A stretch of 64,000 nucleotides of DNA. It comes from Niallia taxi (GTDB lineage Bacteria > Bacillota > Bacilli > Bacillales > Cytobacillaceae). Every line of letters starts with the position of its first letter. Position 1 is the stretch's first letter. Below, piece after piece: positions 44,242 through 52,145 of the stretch. Below the pieces are notes generated by a model. The model made no database searches, had not been told where the DNA came from, and worked only from the letters and a program-made list of their open reading frames with translations. The position numbers and the translations under genes are program-made. The stretch covers positions 806,001 through 870,000 of the forward strand of contig NZ_RZTZ01000001.1 in the NCBI RefSeq assembly GCF_004005475.1, given 5' to 3'.

Positions 44242-44899
44242 AATCATTGATTTTTAATTGAATTTTTTCTAAGTTGATTGAAACTGATGACTCATCTGAG
44301 CTCACAGGAATTAATATGTACTTATACTCAATACTATTATCTTTATTATTGATTTTTGTAGCAATATAATTGTTGTTATAAGAACCTAACAATAAATACT
44401 TTTCATTATTCTTTTCTATAATATACTGTTCTTCAGCTTCATGAAGGTCAACATATGCTGTTACATAACCCATTCCATATGAACCAATTAGACAAAAAAA
44501 GGCTATTGTTATTAGGTACATAAACTTTCTCTTAAATATATTTCTGCTAAAAATAATTATCACAATTCCCAACACCAGAGTTGTGTTAACTAAAAGAAAG
44601 TATTCTTGAGTATAATACAAAAATGCAATAGCTAATAACAAAATAATAATTAGTACTATTTTATGAGGTTTATCTCTTGCATCCAAAGATTGAATAGTTA
44701 TTGGGCTAAATATAAATACAAAAAGACCCAAAAAAAATAAACCACTAGATAAACTATTGATGTTTAGTTCAATGAACATACTAGGTATCTCTCTTTGTGC
44801 AAATCCTCCAAGATTAAAAGCATATACAACCCCATATGCTAAAACAGTTAGTAATAATACCCCATCTAAATTAGATAATAATCGCTTTATATAATCCAT
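44240..44899 (-). CDS. Hypothetical membrane protein, 219 aa
   Basis: This protein has four or five membrane helices in the first 150 residues (about 13-32, 50-70, 82-100, 105-118, 130-150) and a soluble C-terminal domain with charged strands (KNNEKYLLLGSYNNNYIATK). A strong AGGAGGAGG site precedes the ATG. It is adjacent to the coiled-coil surface protein on the same strand; each has its own terminator, so both look like independent cargo units. No family recognised. Confidence 0.6.
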   Translation of the reverse strand: MDYIKRLLSNLDGVLLLTVLAYGVVYAFNLGGFAQREIPSMFIELNINSLSSGLFFLGLFVFIFSPITIQSLDARDKPHKIVLIIILLLAIAFLYYTQEYFLLVNTTLVLGIVIIIFSRNIFKRKFMYLITIAFFCLIGSYGMGYVTAYVDLHEAEEQYIIEKNNEKYLLLGSYNNNYIATKINNKDNSIEYKYILIPVSSDESSVSINLEKIQLKIND

Positions 44900-45080
44900 T
44901 TATTCTTACCTCCTCCTCCTAATTATGAGGAAAAGGAAATAAGTGGACAATCTTTATATTTCGTCAAATAACGACAAGTAGCACCCATCTTAAAAAATGG
45001 ATGCTCACTGGTCTAACCGCCTAAATGTATTCATATATTTAATTGATTGTGTTACAAAAATACGGAAAGCGGTGAAGATA

Positions 45081-45176
45081 ATGATTTTGTTAACTTCTGT
45101 ATCGATTGGTTTGAGTGCTGTTATCTTAGCAAAGCAAATTACAATAATAATTATTTACGTTAGAGTCCAACATTAA
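45081..45176 (+). CDS. 31-aa hydrophobic small protein
   Basis: This is a plus-strand frame with one membrane helix: MILLTSVSIGLSAVILAKQI followed by TIIIIYVRVQH. A GGTGAAG ribosome-like site precedes the ATG and a terminator hairpin follows 15 bp after the stop. Size and composition resemble type I toxin or holin-like peptides, but no antisense RNA could be identified. Confidence 0.5.
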   Translation: MILLTSVSIGLSAVILAKQITIIIIYVRVQH

Positions 45177-45190
45177 CTCGTCAAAAGAAG

Positions 45191-45216
45191 GAACAGTTCC
45201 CAGGCTGTTCTTTCTC
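45191..45216 (+). terminator. Terminator after 31-aa gene
   Basis: The hairpin GAACAG/CTGTTC is followed by TTTCTCTTT on the plus strand. Confidence 0.65.
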
Positions 45217-45346
45217 TTTACTAATTTATGTTCCATCATGGAATATATAACTTAAAATAAATTAATTAAAGGATTATGACACTTATTTTCTTTTTATCGC
45301 TCCACCACGACCACGACCATATCTATCCCTATCCATTCCCATGATG

Positions 45347-45457
45347 TTAATCCAGTCTACTTTTTCCTTCTTTCGGTTTCTTTTTCTTTTTCTTCTTATT
45401 TCTCATCTTTCCAAGCTGCTTTAATTGTTCTGTTTTAAGATGATCTTTAACTTTCAT
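45347..45457 (-). CDS. 36-aa very basic small protein
   Basis: The ATG at 45457 follows GGTGATG. The product is MKVKDHLKTEQLKQLGKMRN, then seven lysines in a row and KPKEGKSRLD. Such lysine-rich tails suggest RNA or DNA binding. It belongs to the minus-strand early set. The 3' side (45290-45346) codes a short Arg/Gly stretch in another frame (MGMDRDRYGRGRGGAIKRK) without a ribosome site; whether it is translated is unclear. Confidence 0.5.
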   Translation of the reverse strand: MKVKDHLKTEQLKQLGKMRNKKKKKKKPKEGKSRLD

Positions 45458-45535
45458 ATCATCACCTTCATGAATAAAGTTATCTTTCAATGAAATAATA
45501 TTAATTAAAATAAATTAATTGAAAGGAGAAGCTTC

Positions 45536-45799
45536 ATGACTCAATACGTCCAAACCAATAGAGAATGCACAGTGACTGACATCTTAAAACTAGGGACAGA
45601 CCTTTCAACTTTCCAACTTAAAGGTTTTAAAATTAAAGGTACAATGGCTATTCATCCTATCGAAGGAACTTTTATTCCTATTCACGATATGTACGATAAA
45701 ATTAGAAATGTGCGTGATGACAAAGAAGAAATTATCGCTAAAAGAAGAAGTCCAAAAGGACCTTTGCTTTTCGTGAAGAAGAAGCAAAATAGTAAATAA
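45536..45799 (+). CDS. Hypothetical plus-strand protein, 87 aa
   Basis: This small protein has a clear GAAAGGAG site and starts MTQYVQTNRECTVTDILKLG. It is beta-rich in the middle (FQLKGFKIKGTMAIHPIEGT) with a basic tail (IIAKRRSPKGPLLFVKKKQN). It runs against the surrounding operon and ends in its own terminator, marking it as an independent unit. No family recognised. Confidence 0.6.
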   Translation: MTQYVQTNRECTVTDILKLGTDLSTFQLKGFKIKGTMAIHPIEGTFIPIHDMYDKIRNVRDDKEEIIAKRRSPKGPLLFVKKKQNSK

Positions 45800-45832
45800 A
45801 AAAGCGCACCTGATAATCAGGAACGCTTCTCT
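45798..45832 (+). terminator. Terminator after 87-aa gene
   Basis: A two-part stem AAGCG..CCTGAT/ATCAGG..CGCTT (45801-45826) is followed by TCTCTTT. Confidence 0.75.
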
Positions 45833-45953
45833 TTGATAATTTTCTATAATATAAATTTAACACATAAAAAACCTAATGCTCATCTTACATTCGTTTTAAA
45901 AACAGTATAGTTTCGTTTCTAAATCGTTTTAATCAATTTGTATTTTGAAAAAG

Positions 45954-46226
45954 TCAGTTCGTTTTACTGTGCAAGGCTAATCCGTTTAATCGAAGTTTTT
46001 CTTTCGTTTCTTCTGATATTATTCTTTCTTTTTTCATTGATACTTGTTTTTCCTTTAAAACACCTTGGATAGCTATTGGTCTGTCATTCTCTGTTTCTAT
46101 AACCTTCATTTCTCCAAGTGTCATTAATTTACGGATATGCTTAGGGACAGTTGAGTATACGTTCCATTCACCTGTTTCATTATCGAATACTAAGCTTGTC
46201 TCCTGCTCTGCCTTAGTGTACGCCAT
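45954..46226 (-). CDS. Hypothetical early protein, 90 aa
   Basis: This acidic/basic mixed protein contains LVFDNETGEWNVYSTVPKHI and RKLMTLGEMKVIETENDRPI, a strand-turn pattern. It overlaps the end of the ArpU gene by 14 bases and is coupled to it. No family recognised. Confidence 0.6.
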   Translation of the reverse strand: MAYTKAEQETSLVFDNETGEWNVYSTVPKHIRKLMTLGEMKVIETENDRPIAIQGVLKEKQVSMKKERIISEETKEKLRLNGLALHSKTN

Positions 46227-46680
46227 TTCCTTCCTCCTTCGGCTTAAAGACCTCCAGTTTCAAAGCCAATGCCAATTTATAAAAAATACGTGGTTTGAAC
46301 TTCTGATGATAATAAGACTCGCTCATTCCCAAGATGTTATACACTTCATAGTCAAAGCGCTCGTCTTCTTCCAAATATCTAAGTATCAAGGCTTCTCTTT
46401 CTCTAGGAGATAACCGGTTTACAGCTTTCCTAAAAAACTCTACATATTTCATTCTTCTACGTTCTTCGTCCACACGATCTACGGCTATTTCTTCTGTTGA
46501 TGAATGGAACTGGTTTGTGAATGTCGGCAGTTCCAATGAAAATCTTGCTGTTACCTGCGGCAGCCTTTCTTCTGGGACTGTCAATAAGCATAGTCGATAC
46601 TGCTCAATGGCTTCTTCTACAGCCTGTTGTGTAGCTTTTCTATCTATCTCAGGAAGCACAAAGGACAATTGTTTCAACAT
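46213..46680 (-). CDS. ArpU-family late transcription regulator
   Basis: This 155-residue protein has the ArpU layout: a helical N-terminus (MLKQLSFVLPEIDRKATQQA) and a sigma-70 region 4-like helix-turn-helix near the end (VNRLSPREREALILRYLEED, then DYEVYNILGMSESYYHQKFK). ArpU-type proteins near the end of phage early operons are thought to switch on packaging and lysis genes. The late operon starts about 4.5 kb downstream, preceded by phased repeats. The start at 46680 follows GGGGGAG. Confidence 0.85.
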   Translation of the reverse strand: MLKQLSFVLPEIDRKATQQAVEEAIEQYRLCLLTVPEERLPQVTARFSLELPTFTNQFHSSTEEIAVDRVDEERRRMKYVEFFRKAVNRLSPREREALILRYLEEDERFDYEVYNILGMSESYYHQKFKPRIFYKLALALKLEVFKPKEEGNGVH

Positions 46681-46749
46681 GACTCCCCCCATTTATGATA
46701 TGATTGACTTACTCGAATTCAGCTGGGAGAAATCCTGGCTTTTCTTTTT

Positions 46750-47019
46750 TTATAATAAGGAGCCATCAATAACCAGCAAATCTGCTTTATTGTTGTTGAA
46801 TGTCTCGATAATCTCAATTATAGGAATGAGCTGACCGCCTTCACCTGGAGACCTATCGAATTTTACTAAAGCATAATCCCTCTTCACTTCCATCATTTCT
46901 TCTTTCAAAGTGCCTTCGTTATCTTCTGATACCTTCTTTGTATAGATCTCCATTGCTTGCTTTTTAGAAGTAGCTTTAATCAATGCATAATACGGTTCGT
47001 TCACTTCAAAATATTTCAT
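46750..47019 (-). CDS. Hypothetical early protein, 89 aa
   Basis: This small protein starts MKYFEVNEPYYALIKATSKK with a mixed strand/helix pattern and an acidic middle. It has AGGGTGAAGG ahead of the start. It may be a small DUF1381-like or ISG15-like phage protein, but I cannot name the family. It is part of the early operon. Confidence 0.55.
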   Translation of the reverse strand: MKYFEVNEPYYALIKATSKKQAMEIYTKKVSEDNEGTLKEEMMEVKRDYALVKFDRSPGEGGQLIPIIEIIETFNNNKADLLVIDGSLL

Positions 47020-47035
47020 TTACCTTCACCCTTTC

Positions 47036-47137
47036 TCATTCATTTGTAGGACAGACTGTATAGTGTTCTAACAATCCGTTTTCACCATTTTCTATACCTT
47101 TTTGTCCACAAACTGGACACTCAATTAATTTTTCCAT
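47036..47137 (-). CDS. 33-aa zinc-knuckle-like protein
   Basis: This short frame starts at ATG 47137 behind GGGGGATAGG and encodes MEKLIECPVCGQKGIENGEN, then GLLEHYTVCPTNE. CPVC plus a later His and Cys could bind one zinc ion. It lies 16 bp before the next gene start on the same strand. Confidence 0.55.
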   Translation of the reverse strand: MEKLIECPVCGQKGIENGENGLLEHYTVCPTNE

Positions 47138-47264
47138 AGAACCTATCCCCCAATAAACTTTTAAACTTCTTTTGCCCTAGATTAATCCTTTTCAAAAAAA
47201 CGAAACCAATCGTTACTATAGACGTAGTTATATATATCTAAATAATTGTATAAAGGAGTAATTC

Positions 47265-47462
47265 ATGTACTATCTTATTTTTCCAATGCTGATTCTATTG
47301 TTAACTTGTGTCCTAGTGGGAGGCGTTTATTTTGCTTTATTTAGATGGCTTCCTAAGAAACTATACAATGGGCTGACAGGGTTAGTTGCACTAGCTGCAA
47401 TTTATATTTGGGCGGTTCCATTAAAACTTGGCTTTTATGAATTTTTCAGGTCAACATTTTAA
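47265..47462 (+). CDS. Two-helix small membrane protein, 65 aa
   Basis: This plus-strand gene has a strong AAAGGAG site. The protein has two membrane helices (about 3-27 and 36-54) joined by a basic loop RWLPKKLYNG. It ends in a bidirectional terminator. It is another independent unit inside the early operon; a role in membrane exclusion is possible but unsupported. Confidence 0.6.
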   Translation: MYYLIFPMLILLLTCVLVGGVYFALFRWLPKKLYNGLTGLVALAAIYIWAVPLKLGFYEFFRSTF

Positions 47463-47477
47463 ATATATCTCTAGTTT

Positions 47478-47512
47478 AGTCTCTCCCTCCTGAAGGAAGG
47501 AGAGACTTTTAT
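47478..47512. terminator. Bidirectional terminator
   Basis: A stem GTCTCTCC-CTCC/GGA-AGGAGAGAC with loop TGAA, flanked by T-rich and A-rich tracts, serves the 65-residue gene and the convergent 162-residue gene. Confidence 0.85.
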
Positions 47513-48000
47513 TAATCCAGCTGGTCTTCATCATTTACAGGAGAGGCAAAAGGGTCTCCATCTAATGCATCTTCTTTTTCTTCTTTGACATCATCCAATG
47601 TTAATTGGTCTGCATTAATTGCAGCTGTTCCATCCTTACCAACTGAGTACTGTAAGCCTTCGTGCTGCTCTGCTTGGAAATCTTCAAGACTCATTTGAGA
47701 CTCGACAATCTTCAAAGTAACATCAGAACCTGCCATCTTATAGAAATTAAAGGATTGTTCTGCAGAAGTATCTCCTTTGACAATAAACTCAAGCACGGTC
47801 TTTTTACTGTCTTTCGATGTCTTATTGAATTCACAAGTAAGCTTCTGATCTACACCGTCAATCTCTAGCTCAACCACTTCCCTTGTCAAACGGCTGATTT
47901 CCGGCTTTTTCTCATCTTCACCTTTCACATAAAACTGGATAAGCTCCTTTTTGCTGTCCTTTGTTTGTTTATTGAAATGTGCTTTAACTGTTAATTGCAT
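47512..48000 (-). CDS. Early protein with an internal duplication, 162 aa
   Basis: Two tandem copies of a beta-rich unit of about 45-50 residues can be seen: FNKQTKDSKKELIQFYVKGE (about 9-28) and FNKTSKDSKKTVLEFIVKGD (about 58-77), each ending in a hydrophobic strand. An acidic, Asp/Glu-rich tail (about 105-162) follows. It lies immediately after the RuvC-like gene in the replication/recombination block. An acidic tail plus beta units recalls single-strand-binding or DNA-mimic proteins, but no family was recognised. Confidence 0.6.
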   Translation of the reverse strand: MQLTVKAHFNKQTKDSKKELIQFYVKGEDEKKPEISRLTREVVELEIDGVDQKLTCEFNKTSKDSKKTVLEFIVKGDTSAEQSFNFYKMAGSDVTLKIVESQMSLEDFQAEQHEGLQYSVGKDGTAAINADQLTLDDVKEEKEDALDGDPFASPVNDEDQLD

Positions 48001-48001
48001 G

Positions 48002-48568
48002 TTATATCGCTCCTTTTAAAATAGTGTTCAGTACTTCATTTTGATATTCAGGCATAACGCGATCATTTAACGGAAGTAAATCTTCGTTTATTAACTCCCA
48101 TGCGTCTTTCGCTATTTGAGATAGAACAAAGGCATCTATAACGTTGTCGCTCTTATGTGTATAGCCATAGTGACTATATACGCCTTCTTTCACAGCTTTT
48201 TTCTTTTGTGGACCGGTTAAACGCTTCTTGTTACCTTTTTCCCCTGTCCATCCAGTAACGCCAACGTATTTCTTTAATGCATTCGGCGCAACTTCTATAT
48301 AAGGGATTTTCCTTGCATCTAAAGCCATCCGAATACCCCAGCCAATGCCGCCGTTTTGCACAGCCTGTTGAGACTTAAATCCGAATCCTTCAATGGCAAT
48401 AACATCACCTTTTTGAATATGTGCCATTAAATCAACTATCATTGTTCTCATGCGTTTAGGATCTACAGAGCCAATACCAGTTATCTCTTTTTCCCTCAGA
48501 ACTTGACCATGTTCATCAATTACAACAAATCCTGTTTTGGTGGAAGGATCTACTCCTAGAAATCTCAT
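48002..48568 (-). CDS. RuvC-like Holliday junction resolvase/nuclease
   Basis: This 188-residue RNase H-fold nuclease has the acidic metal site: Asp in RFLGVDPSTKTGFVVID (residue about 6), Glu in DVIAIEGFGFKSQ (about 60) and Asp in KSDNVIDAFVLSQIAK (about 140-145). It probably resolves branched DNA before packaging. Its ATG overlaps the preceding stop (ATGA). Confidence 0.85.
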   Translation of the reverse strand: MRFLGVDPSTKTGFVVIDEHGQVLREKEITGIGSVDPKRMRTMIVDLMAHIQKGDVIAIEGFGFKSQQAVQNGGIGWGIRMALDARKIPYIEVAPNALKKYVGVTGWTGEKGNKKRLTGPQKKKAVKEGVYSHYGYTHKSDNVIDAFVLSQIAKDAWELINEDLLPLNDRVMPEYQNEVLNTILKGAI

Positions 48569-48882
48569 AAACTTACACCCTCACTTTTTGACAGCATGCT
48601 CTGAAGTTCTAAGAACCATTCTCTATCTTTAGTATCAAGAGCCATATCAATTAACTGATGCAAGTTATCTTCACTCAATCGATTATCCATTAGTTCTGCA
48701 TCTTCAAAATCTATCCATCCGATTTTATTGATTATAAAGTCAGGATTACTAGCTCTTCTAACAATATTCACCTCATATTCCCTTAAGGAATGAGATATTG
48801 CTGTTATAAAACCAATCCATTTATGAAAGGTACCAACGATAACCCATTCACCTTTTTTGAAAATCACATCACTTTGAGCCAA
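48565..48882 (-). CDS. Hypothetical early protein, 105 aa
   Basis: This 105-residue protein begins with an SH3-like stretch (FKKGEWVIVGTFHKWIGFIT, about 9-28) and ends in a helical acidic part (EDNLHQLIDMALDTKDREWF). The same order is seen in small IDEAL-domain phage proteins, and the C-terminus fits an IDEAL-like helix. It starts with TTG behind AGGAGG, 11 bp after the helicase gene. Confidence 0.6.
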   Translation of the reverse strand: MAQSDVIFKKGEWVIVGTFHKWIGFITAISHSLREYEVNIVRRASNPDFIINKIGWIDFEDAELMDNRLSEDNLHQLIDMALDTKDREWFLELQSMLSKSEGVSL

Positions 48883-48893
48883 CTCGTCTCCTC

Positions 48894-50198
48894 CTATCCC
48901 TTACTTGGCAATTCTGTAAAGTGCTGCTTCCATCCTTGAAATAAAAGACGGAAATCATTAAGACCTGTATCTCGTCCTTTTGCAATGGTTTGTTGAATAA
49001 CCTTTCCTCCCATTTCTGTATCCATTGGGTCATGCCATAAGAATTCAACAACATCGGCGTCCTGCTCGATAGATCCACTCTCTTTTAGGTGAGACAGCTG
49101 CGGCTTTAATGCTTTTTCAAAGTCCCTGGACATTTGGGATAACATCATGAAACAACAATCCATTTCCCTTGCTATTTGCTTTGCAGCACCAGTGACAGTT
49201 CCGATTGCTTGAGCTCTTGTCTCTCCCTTTTTTTGTGGAATGTTCATAATCTGTAAATAATCCACTGCTATACAAGCTATTTGGCCGTATTTCTTTTTAA
49301 ACTGCCGCGCTATTGCTCTTACCTCATCAATAGACACATATGGCTTGTCCTGTATGAATATTGGCAGGAATTCGAATCCTTCATACGCATTCTTCAGCAA
49401 ATCTAATTCTTTCTCATCAAGTTTTTTACTTTTGATTTTCCCATAATTTAAGCCAGTTACAGCAGCCAGCATTCTGTCTTTCAACTCGTTCTCGCCCATC
49501 TCTTGGGAAAATATTAGAACGACTCCTTTATGCTGTTTAGCCACTCCATATAAACGTTGAAGCATCATTGCTGTTTTACCTACTGAAGGTCTTCCTGCAC
49601 TTACAAAAAGCCAACCACGCCACAATCCTTTTGCCCAGACATCAAAGTGTTTGAAGTCTGTCTTAATATAAGAAGCATGTTTGGACAAGTGCTCAAAGTA
49701 AGTTTCCTTCGACTCAGAAAAGCTTCTCATCTTCACGTTGTCCTGCGGTCTCATCTCAGCAACTAACGCCTCAATCATGGAGAAATAATCTTCGTCTGAG
49801 TCATAATCACTTCTATCAAGCCCCTTGATTATTTCACCCATGTTTTTGGTTCTACGTTCAAGCGCTTTGGATCTAACAGACCTGGCATAATATTCAGCGT
49901 TTGCGGTAGTGGGACAAGATTCTACTAAGTTAGTAAGATATGTAACACCGCCCATTTCTTCAATCCGTCCGAACCTAACATAGGTCTCTGTAACGGTCAT
50001 GATATCCACTGGAGCATTCCTTTTTTCTAGGAATCTCATTACCTTGTATATTTGCTGATGACGTGCTACAGAGAAATCTCTGGCTTCTAGGAACGTCACT
50101 TCATCCAGAACGTTAGAATCCATGAGAATAGCACCTAATACTGATTGTTCCGTACTTATTTCATTTACTTCTTGCTCAGCCACTCCAATCGAATGCAT
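48894..50198 (-). CDS. Replicative DNA helicase, DnaB family
   Basis: This 434-residue hexameric helicase has a DnaB N-terminal domain (about 8-110; EQSVLGAILMDSNVLDEVTF) and a RecA-like core with Walker A SAGRPSVGKTAMMLQ (about 195-209), Walker B IACIAVDYLQIMN (about 300-312) and the motif LKESGSIEQDADVVEFLW. The start is ATG 50198, preceded by GGAGGTGACC and overlapping the initiator gene. With the upstream DnaD-like protein it forms a phage replication-initiation pair. Confidence 0.93.
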   Translation of the reverse strand: MHSIGVAEQEVNEISTEQSVLGAILMDSNVLDEVTFLEARDFSVARHQQIYKVMRFLEKRNAPVDIMTVTETYVRFGRIEEMGGVTYLTNLVESCPTTANAEYYARSVRSKALERRTKNMGEIIKGLDRSDYDSDEDYFSMIEALVAEMRPQDNVKMRSFSESKETYFEHLSKHASYIKTDFKHFDVWAKGLWRGWLFVSAGRPSVGKTAMMLQRLYGVAKQHKGVVLIFSQEMGENELKDRMLAAVTGLNYGKIKSKKLDEKELDLLKNAYEGFEFLPIFIQDKPYVSIDEVRAIARQFKKKYGQIACIAVDYLQIMNIPQKKGETRAQAIGTVTGAAKQIAREMDCCFMMLSQMSRDFEKALKPQLSHLKESGSIEQDADVVEFLWHDPMDTEMGGKVIQQTIAKGRDTGLNDFRLLFQGWKQHFTELPSKG

Positions 50199-51018
50199 CT
50201 GGGTCACCTCCATTCGCTATCCATTTAGAGAATTTTATCTCCTTATCTCTTGGATCTGCAGGCATCATCTGCTTTTTTATTGAGCCTTGATTTACATAGT
50301 TCTCAAAGTTTTTTTGAGCGAATAGAGTTGCTGGTCTTAGATATTCACACATCTTTTCATCTTTCAGCCATTGTTCGCATTTAAGATCTATTACACGCTT
50401 GAAGTCCTCAACTGTGCGTCCTTCGCTCATTCTGCCGTTAATTAGCTTTTTATTTGCAGCAGACTTATAGCTATAATTCTTACCTGCCTTTTCATTCAAG
50501 TAAGAAAGGATTTCTTGATACACATTAATATCTTTATTTCCTTTACTTTCTTTTACTTTCTTTTCTTTTGTGGGGTTAATGTCTTCAATTTCTTCGTTAA
50601 TGTCATCATTAACTGGGTTATTGTCTACATTAACTTCATCTGTTAAGTTATATTCTGTTTTAATGATCACTCCTTTACGTCTATTGACGGCAAGAAGAAA
50701 TCTCTTTTGGAATCCCTTTGAAGTAAGGATTCCATAATTATCGTATAGTTCTGAGTCGAAGAATCCCCACTTCAAACATTCCTGAACGACCTCATTGACA
50801 AACTCTGCTGTCTCCACAATTTTCATGGAGAAAACATATTGTTCCTTCTCTGTCCAATGATAGAAATAACCATTTCGGTATACTTCCATCATGAGACGAA
50901 CAATGACTCCAAAACCACGCATTCCAAACTTCGCGACTACTACAATGATTTTTTCATCTTGGTCAATATCAGTGTCCAAAGGAAAGTATTCAAGTCCTTC
51001 TTTTGTAGGTCTTGCCAT
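50176..51018 (-). CDS. DnaD-like replication initiator (DUF4373 plus phage C-terminal domain)
   Basis: This 280-residue protein has an N-terminal Lin1244/Lin1753 (DUF4373) winged-helix domain (about 1-100; GLEYFPLDTDIDQDEKIIVV), a variable Asn/Asp/Glu-rich linker (about 125-165) and a conserved phage C-terminal domain (about 165-245; YLNEKAGKNYSYKSAANKKL). Such proteins bind the phage origin and load DnaB, which is encoded next. The start at 51018 follows GGAAGGTG. The linker DNA carries short repeats that may be the origin. Confidence 0.85.
   Translation of the reverse strand: MARPTKEGLEYFPLDTDIDQDEKIIVVVAKFGMRGFGVIVRLMMEVYRNGYFYHWTEKEQYVFSMKIVETAEFVNEVVQECLKWGFFDSELYDNYGILTSKGFQKRFLLAVNRRKGVIIKTEYNLTDEVNVDNNPVNDDINEEIEDINPTKEKKVKESKGNKDINVYQEILSYLNEKAGKNYSYKSAANKKLINGRMSEGRTVEDFKRVIDLKCEQWLKDEKMCEYLRPATLFAQKNFENYVNQGSIKKQMMPADPRDKEIKFSKWIANGGDPDAFDWSG
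50560..50660. other. Candidate phage replication origin within the initiator gene
   Basis: Inside the initiator coding region, where the protein linker lies, GTTAATG/CATTAAC-type heptamers occur about five times within 100 bp in both orientations, next to an A-rich/T-rich tract. Many phages with lambda-O-like layout place origin repeats in the initiator gene. The repeats are short and lie in low-complexity coding sequence, so the call is tentative. Confidence 0.4.
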
Positions 51019-51034
51019 CTGTTTCACCTTCCAA

Positions 51035-51397
51035 TCACTGTGTAGCTAATTGTTCTTTTATATATCCTGTTAACTCTTTTGCGAATTCCATACGGTCCTC
51101 AGATTCATCACATTCATATGATTTATCCAGCCATTTTTGAAGACGATCATGAACCTGAATTACTAAATCACTTTCTTCCGAAGCAATATATCCATTTGCA
51201 ATTGCTTTGATGTACTTTGTTGAGTTTTTCTGAGAATATCTTCTTAATATTTCTGCATCTCCAACGGTTTTTCCGATGCTGTTGATATTTAGCAAGATGG
51301 TGTTGAACTCATCCTCTGAAATCATACTTGTCCATGCTGCCTTTAAATTCTCAAATGCTTTATATACATCAAGTGGTAACGTTACTTTCTCTGCCAC
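51035..51397 (-). CDS. Hypothetical early protein, 120 aa
   Basis: This all-helical, acidic protein contains LPLDVYKAFENLKAAWTSMI and VIQVHDRLQKWLDKSYECDE. It starts with GTG behind GAGGTGATAT and lies between the MBL and initiator genes in one operon. The family was not recognised. Confidence 0.6.
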   Translation of the reverse strand: MAEKVTLPLDVYKAFENLKAAWTSMISEDEFNTILLNINSIGKTVGDAEILRRYSQKNSTKYIKAIANGYIASEESDLVIQVHDRLQKWLDKSYECDESEDRMEFAKELTGYIKEQLATQ

Positions 51398-52141
51398 TTA
51401 TATCACCTCAAGTTTGTAATGTTTATTTGCTTTAAAACCCTTCTTCATAAGAGCCCTCATCGTTGTCATTTCTGCCAGTGCAGGAAGGTTATTCTTGTTG
51501 GATAGATGTGTAAGGTATATTTGTTCTCCAAGCCCCTGAACTAGGCTAGAAAGAGCTGTAGCGGTCTGCTCATTAGATAGATGACCGATATGAGAAAGTA
51601 TCCTTGCTTTCACGCTGTTTGGATAATCTGATGCCTCAACCATGTTTGGCTCATGGTTAGATTCAATAATATATATCTGAGAAAACTCCATTTTCTCTAA
51701 CATTTGATTATCTACATGACCAGTATCTAAGCAGACAGAACATTTATTACCTTGAAAATCACTAATGGCATATCCAACAGGCTCATAAGCATCATGATGT
51801 GTCTTAAAGGATTCTAAGTAAAAATCTTGCAACCCTATCCCCTCACCTGCTTTGAATGTCCTTTGTAAGTCTTGCTCTACTCCAGCAACGGACTTCCACT
51901 CATTCTCAGCAGCATAGACAGGGATTTTGTATTTGTTAGCTAGTGACAATCCCTGTATATGGTCCTTATGGGCATGTGTAATGAAGATTGCAACAATCGA
52001 TGTGGGGTTAATCCCTTTCTCGAGCAACCTTTTTTCTATTTTCGTTTTGGCTATTCCAACATCAACAAGAATGGTGGATTGATTGGACCGAATAGCAATT
52101 ACATTGCCACTCGATCCAGATGCTAAAATATCTACTCTCAT
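51398..52141 (-). CDS. MBL-fold metallohydrolase (WalJ/YycJ-like)
   Basis: This 247-residue metallo-beta-lactamase-fold enzyme has the metal motif FITHAHKDHIQG (about 53-64) and later metal ligands in CLDTGHVDNQ (about 137-146) and SHIGHLSNEQ, ending with LTHLSNKNN. The length and N-terminus MRVDILASGSSGNVIAIRSN match WalJ/YycJ-type proteins found in phage recombination blocks. It may be a nuclease acting with RecT and the AAA ATPase, but the substrate is unproven. Confidence 0.8.
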   Translation of the reverse strand: MRVDILASGSSGNVIAIRSNQSTILVDVGIAKTKIEKRLLEKGINPTSIVAIFITHAHKDHIQGLSLANKYKIPVYAAENEWKSVAGVEQDLQRTFKAGEGIGLQDFYLESFKTHHDAYEPVGYAISDFQGNKCSVCLDTGHVDNQMLEKMEFSQIYIIESNHEPNMVEASDYPNSVKARILSHIGHLSNEQTATALSSLVQGLGEQIYLTHLSNKNNLPALAEMTTMRALMKKGFKANKHYKLEVI

Positions 52142-52145
52142 AAGA

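Noticed and set aside
48869-49078. A 69-codon frame overlapping the helicase gene on the same strand.
   Set aside because: It lies almost entirely inside dnaB in another frame and has no ribosome site.
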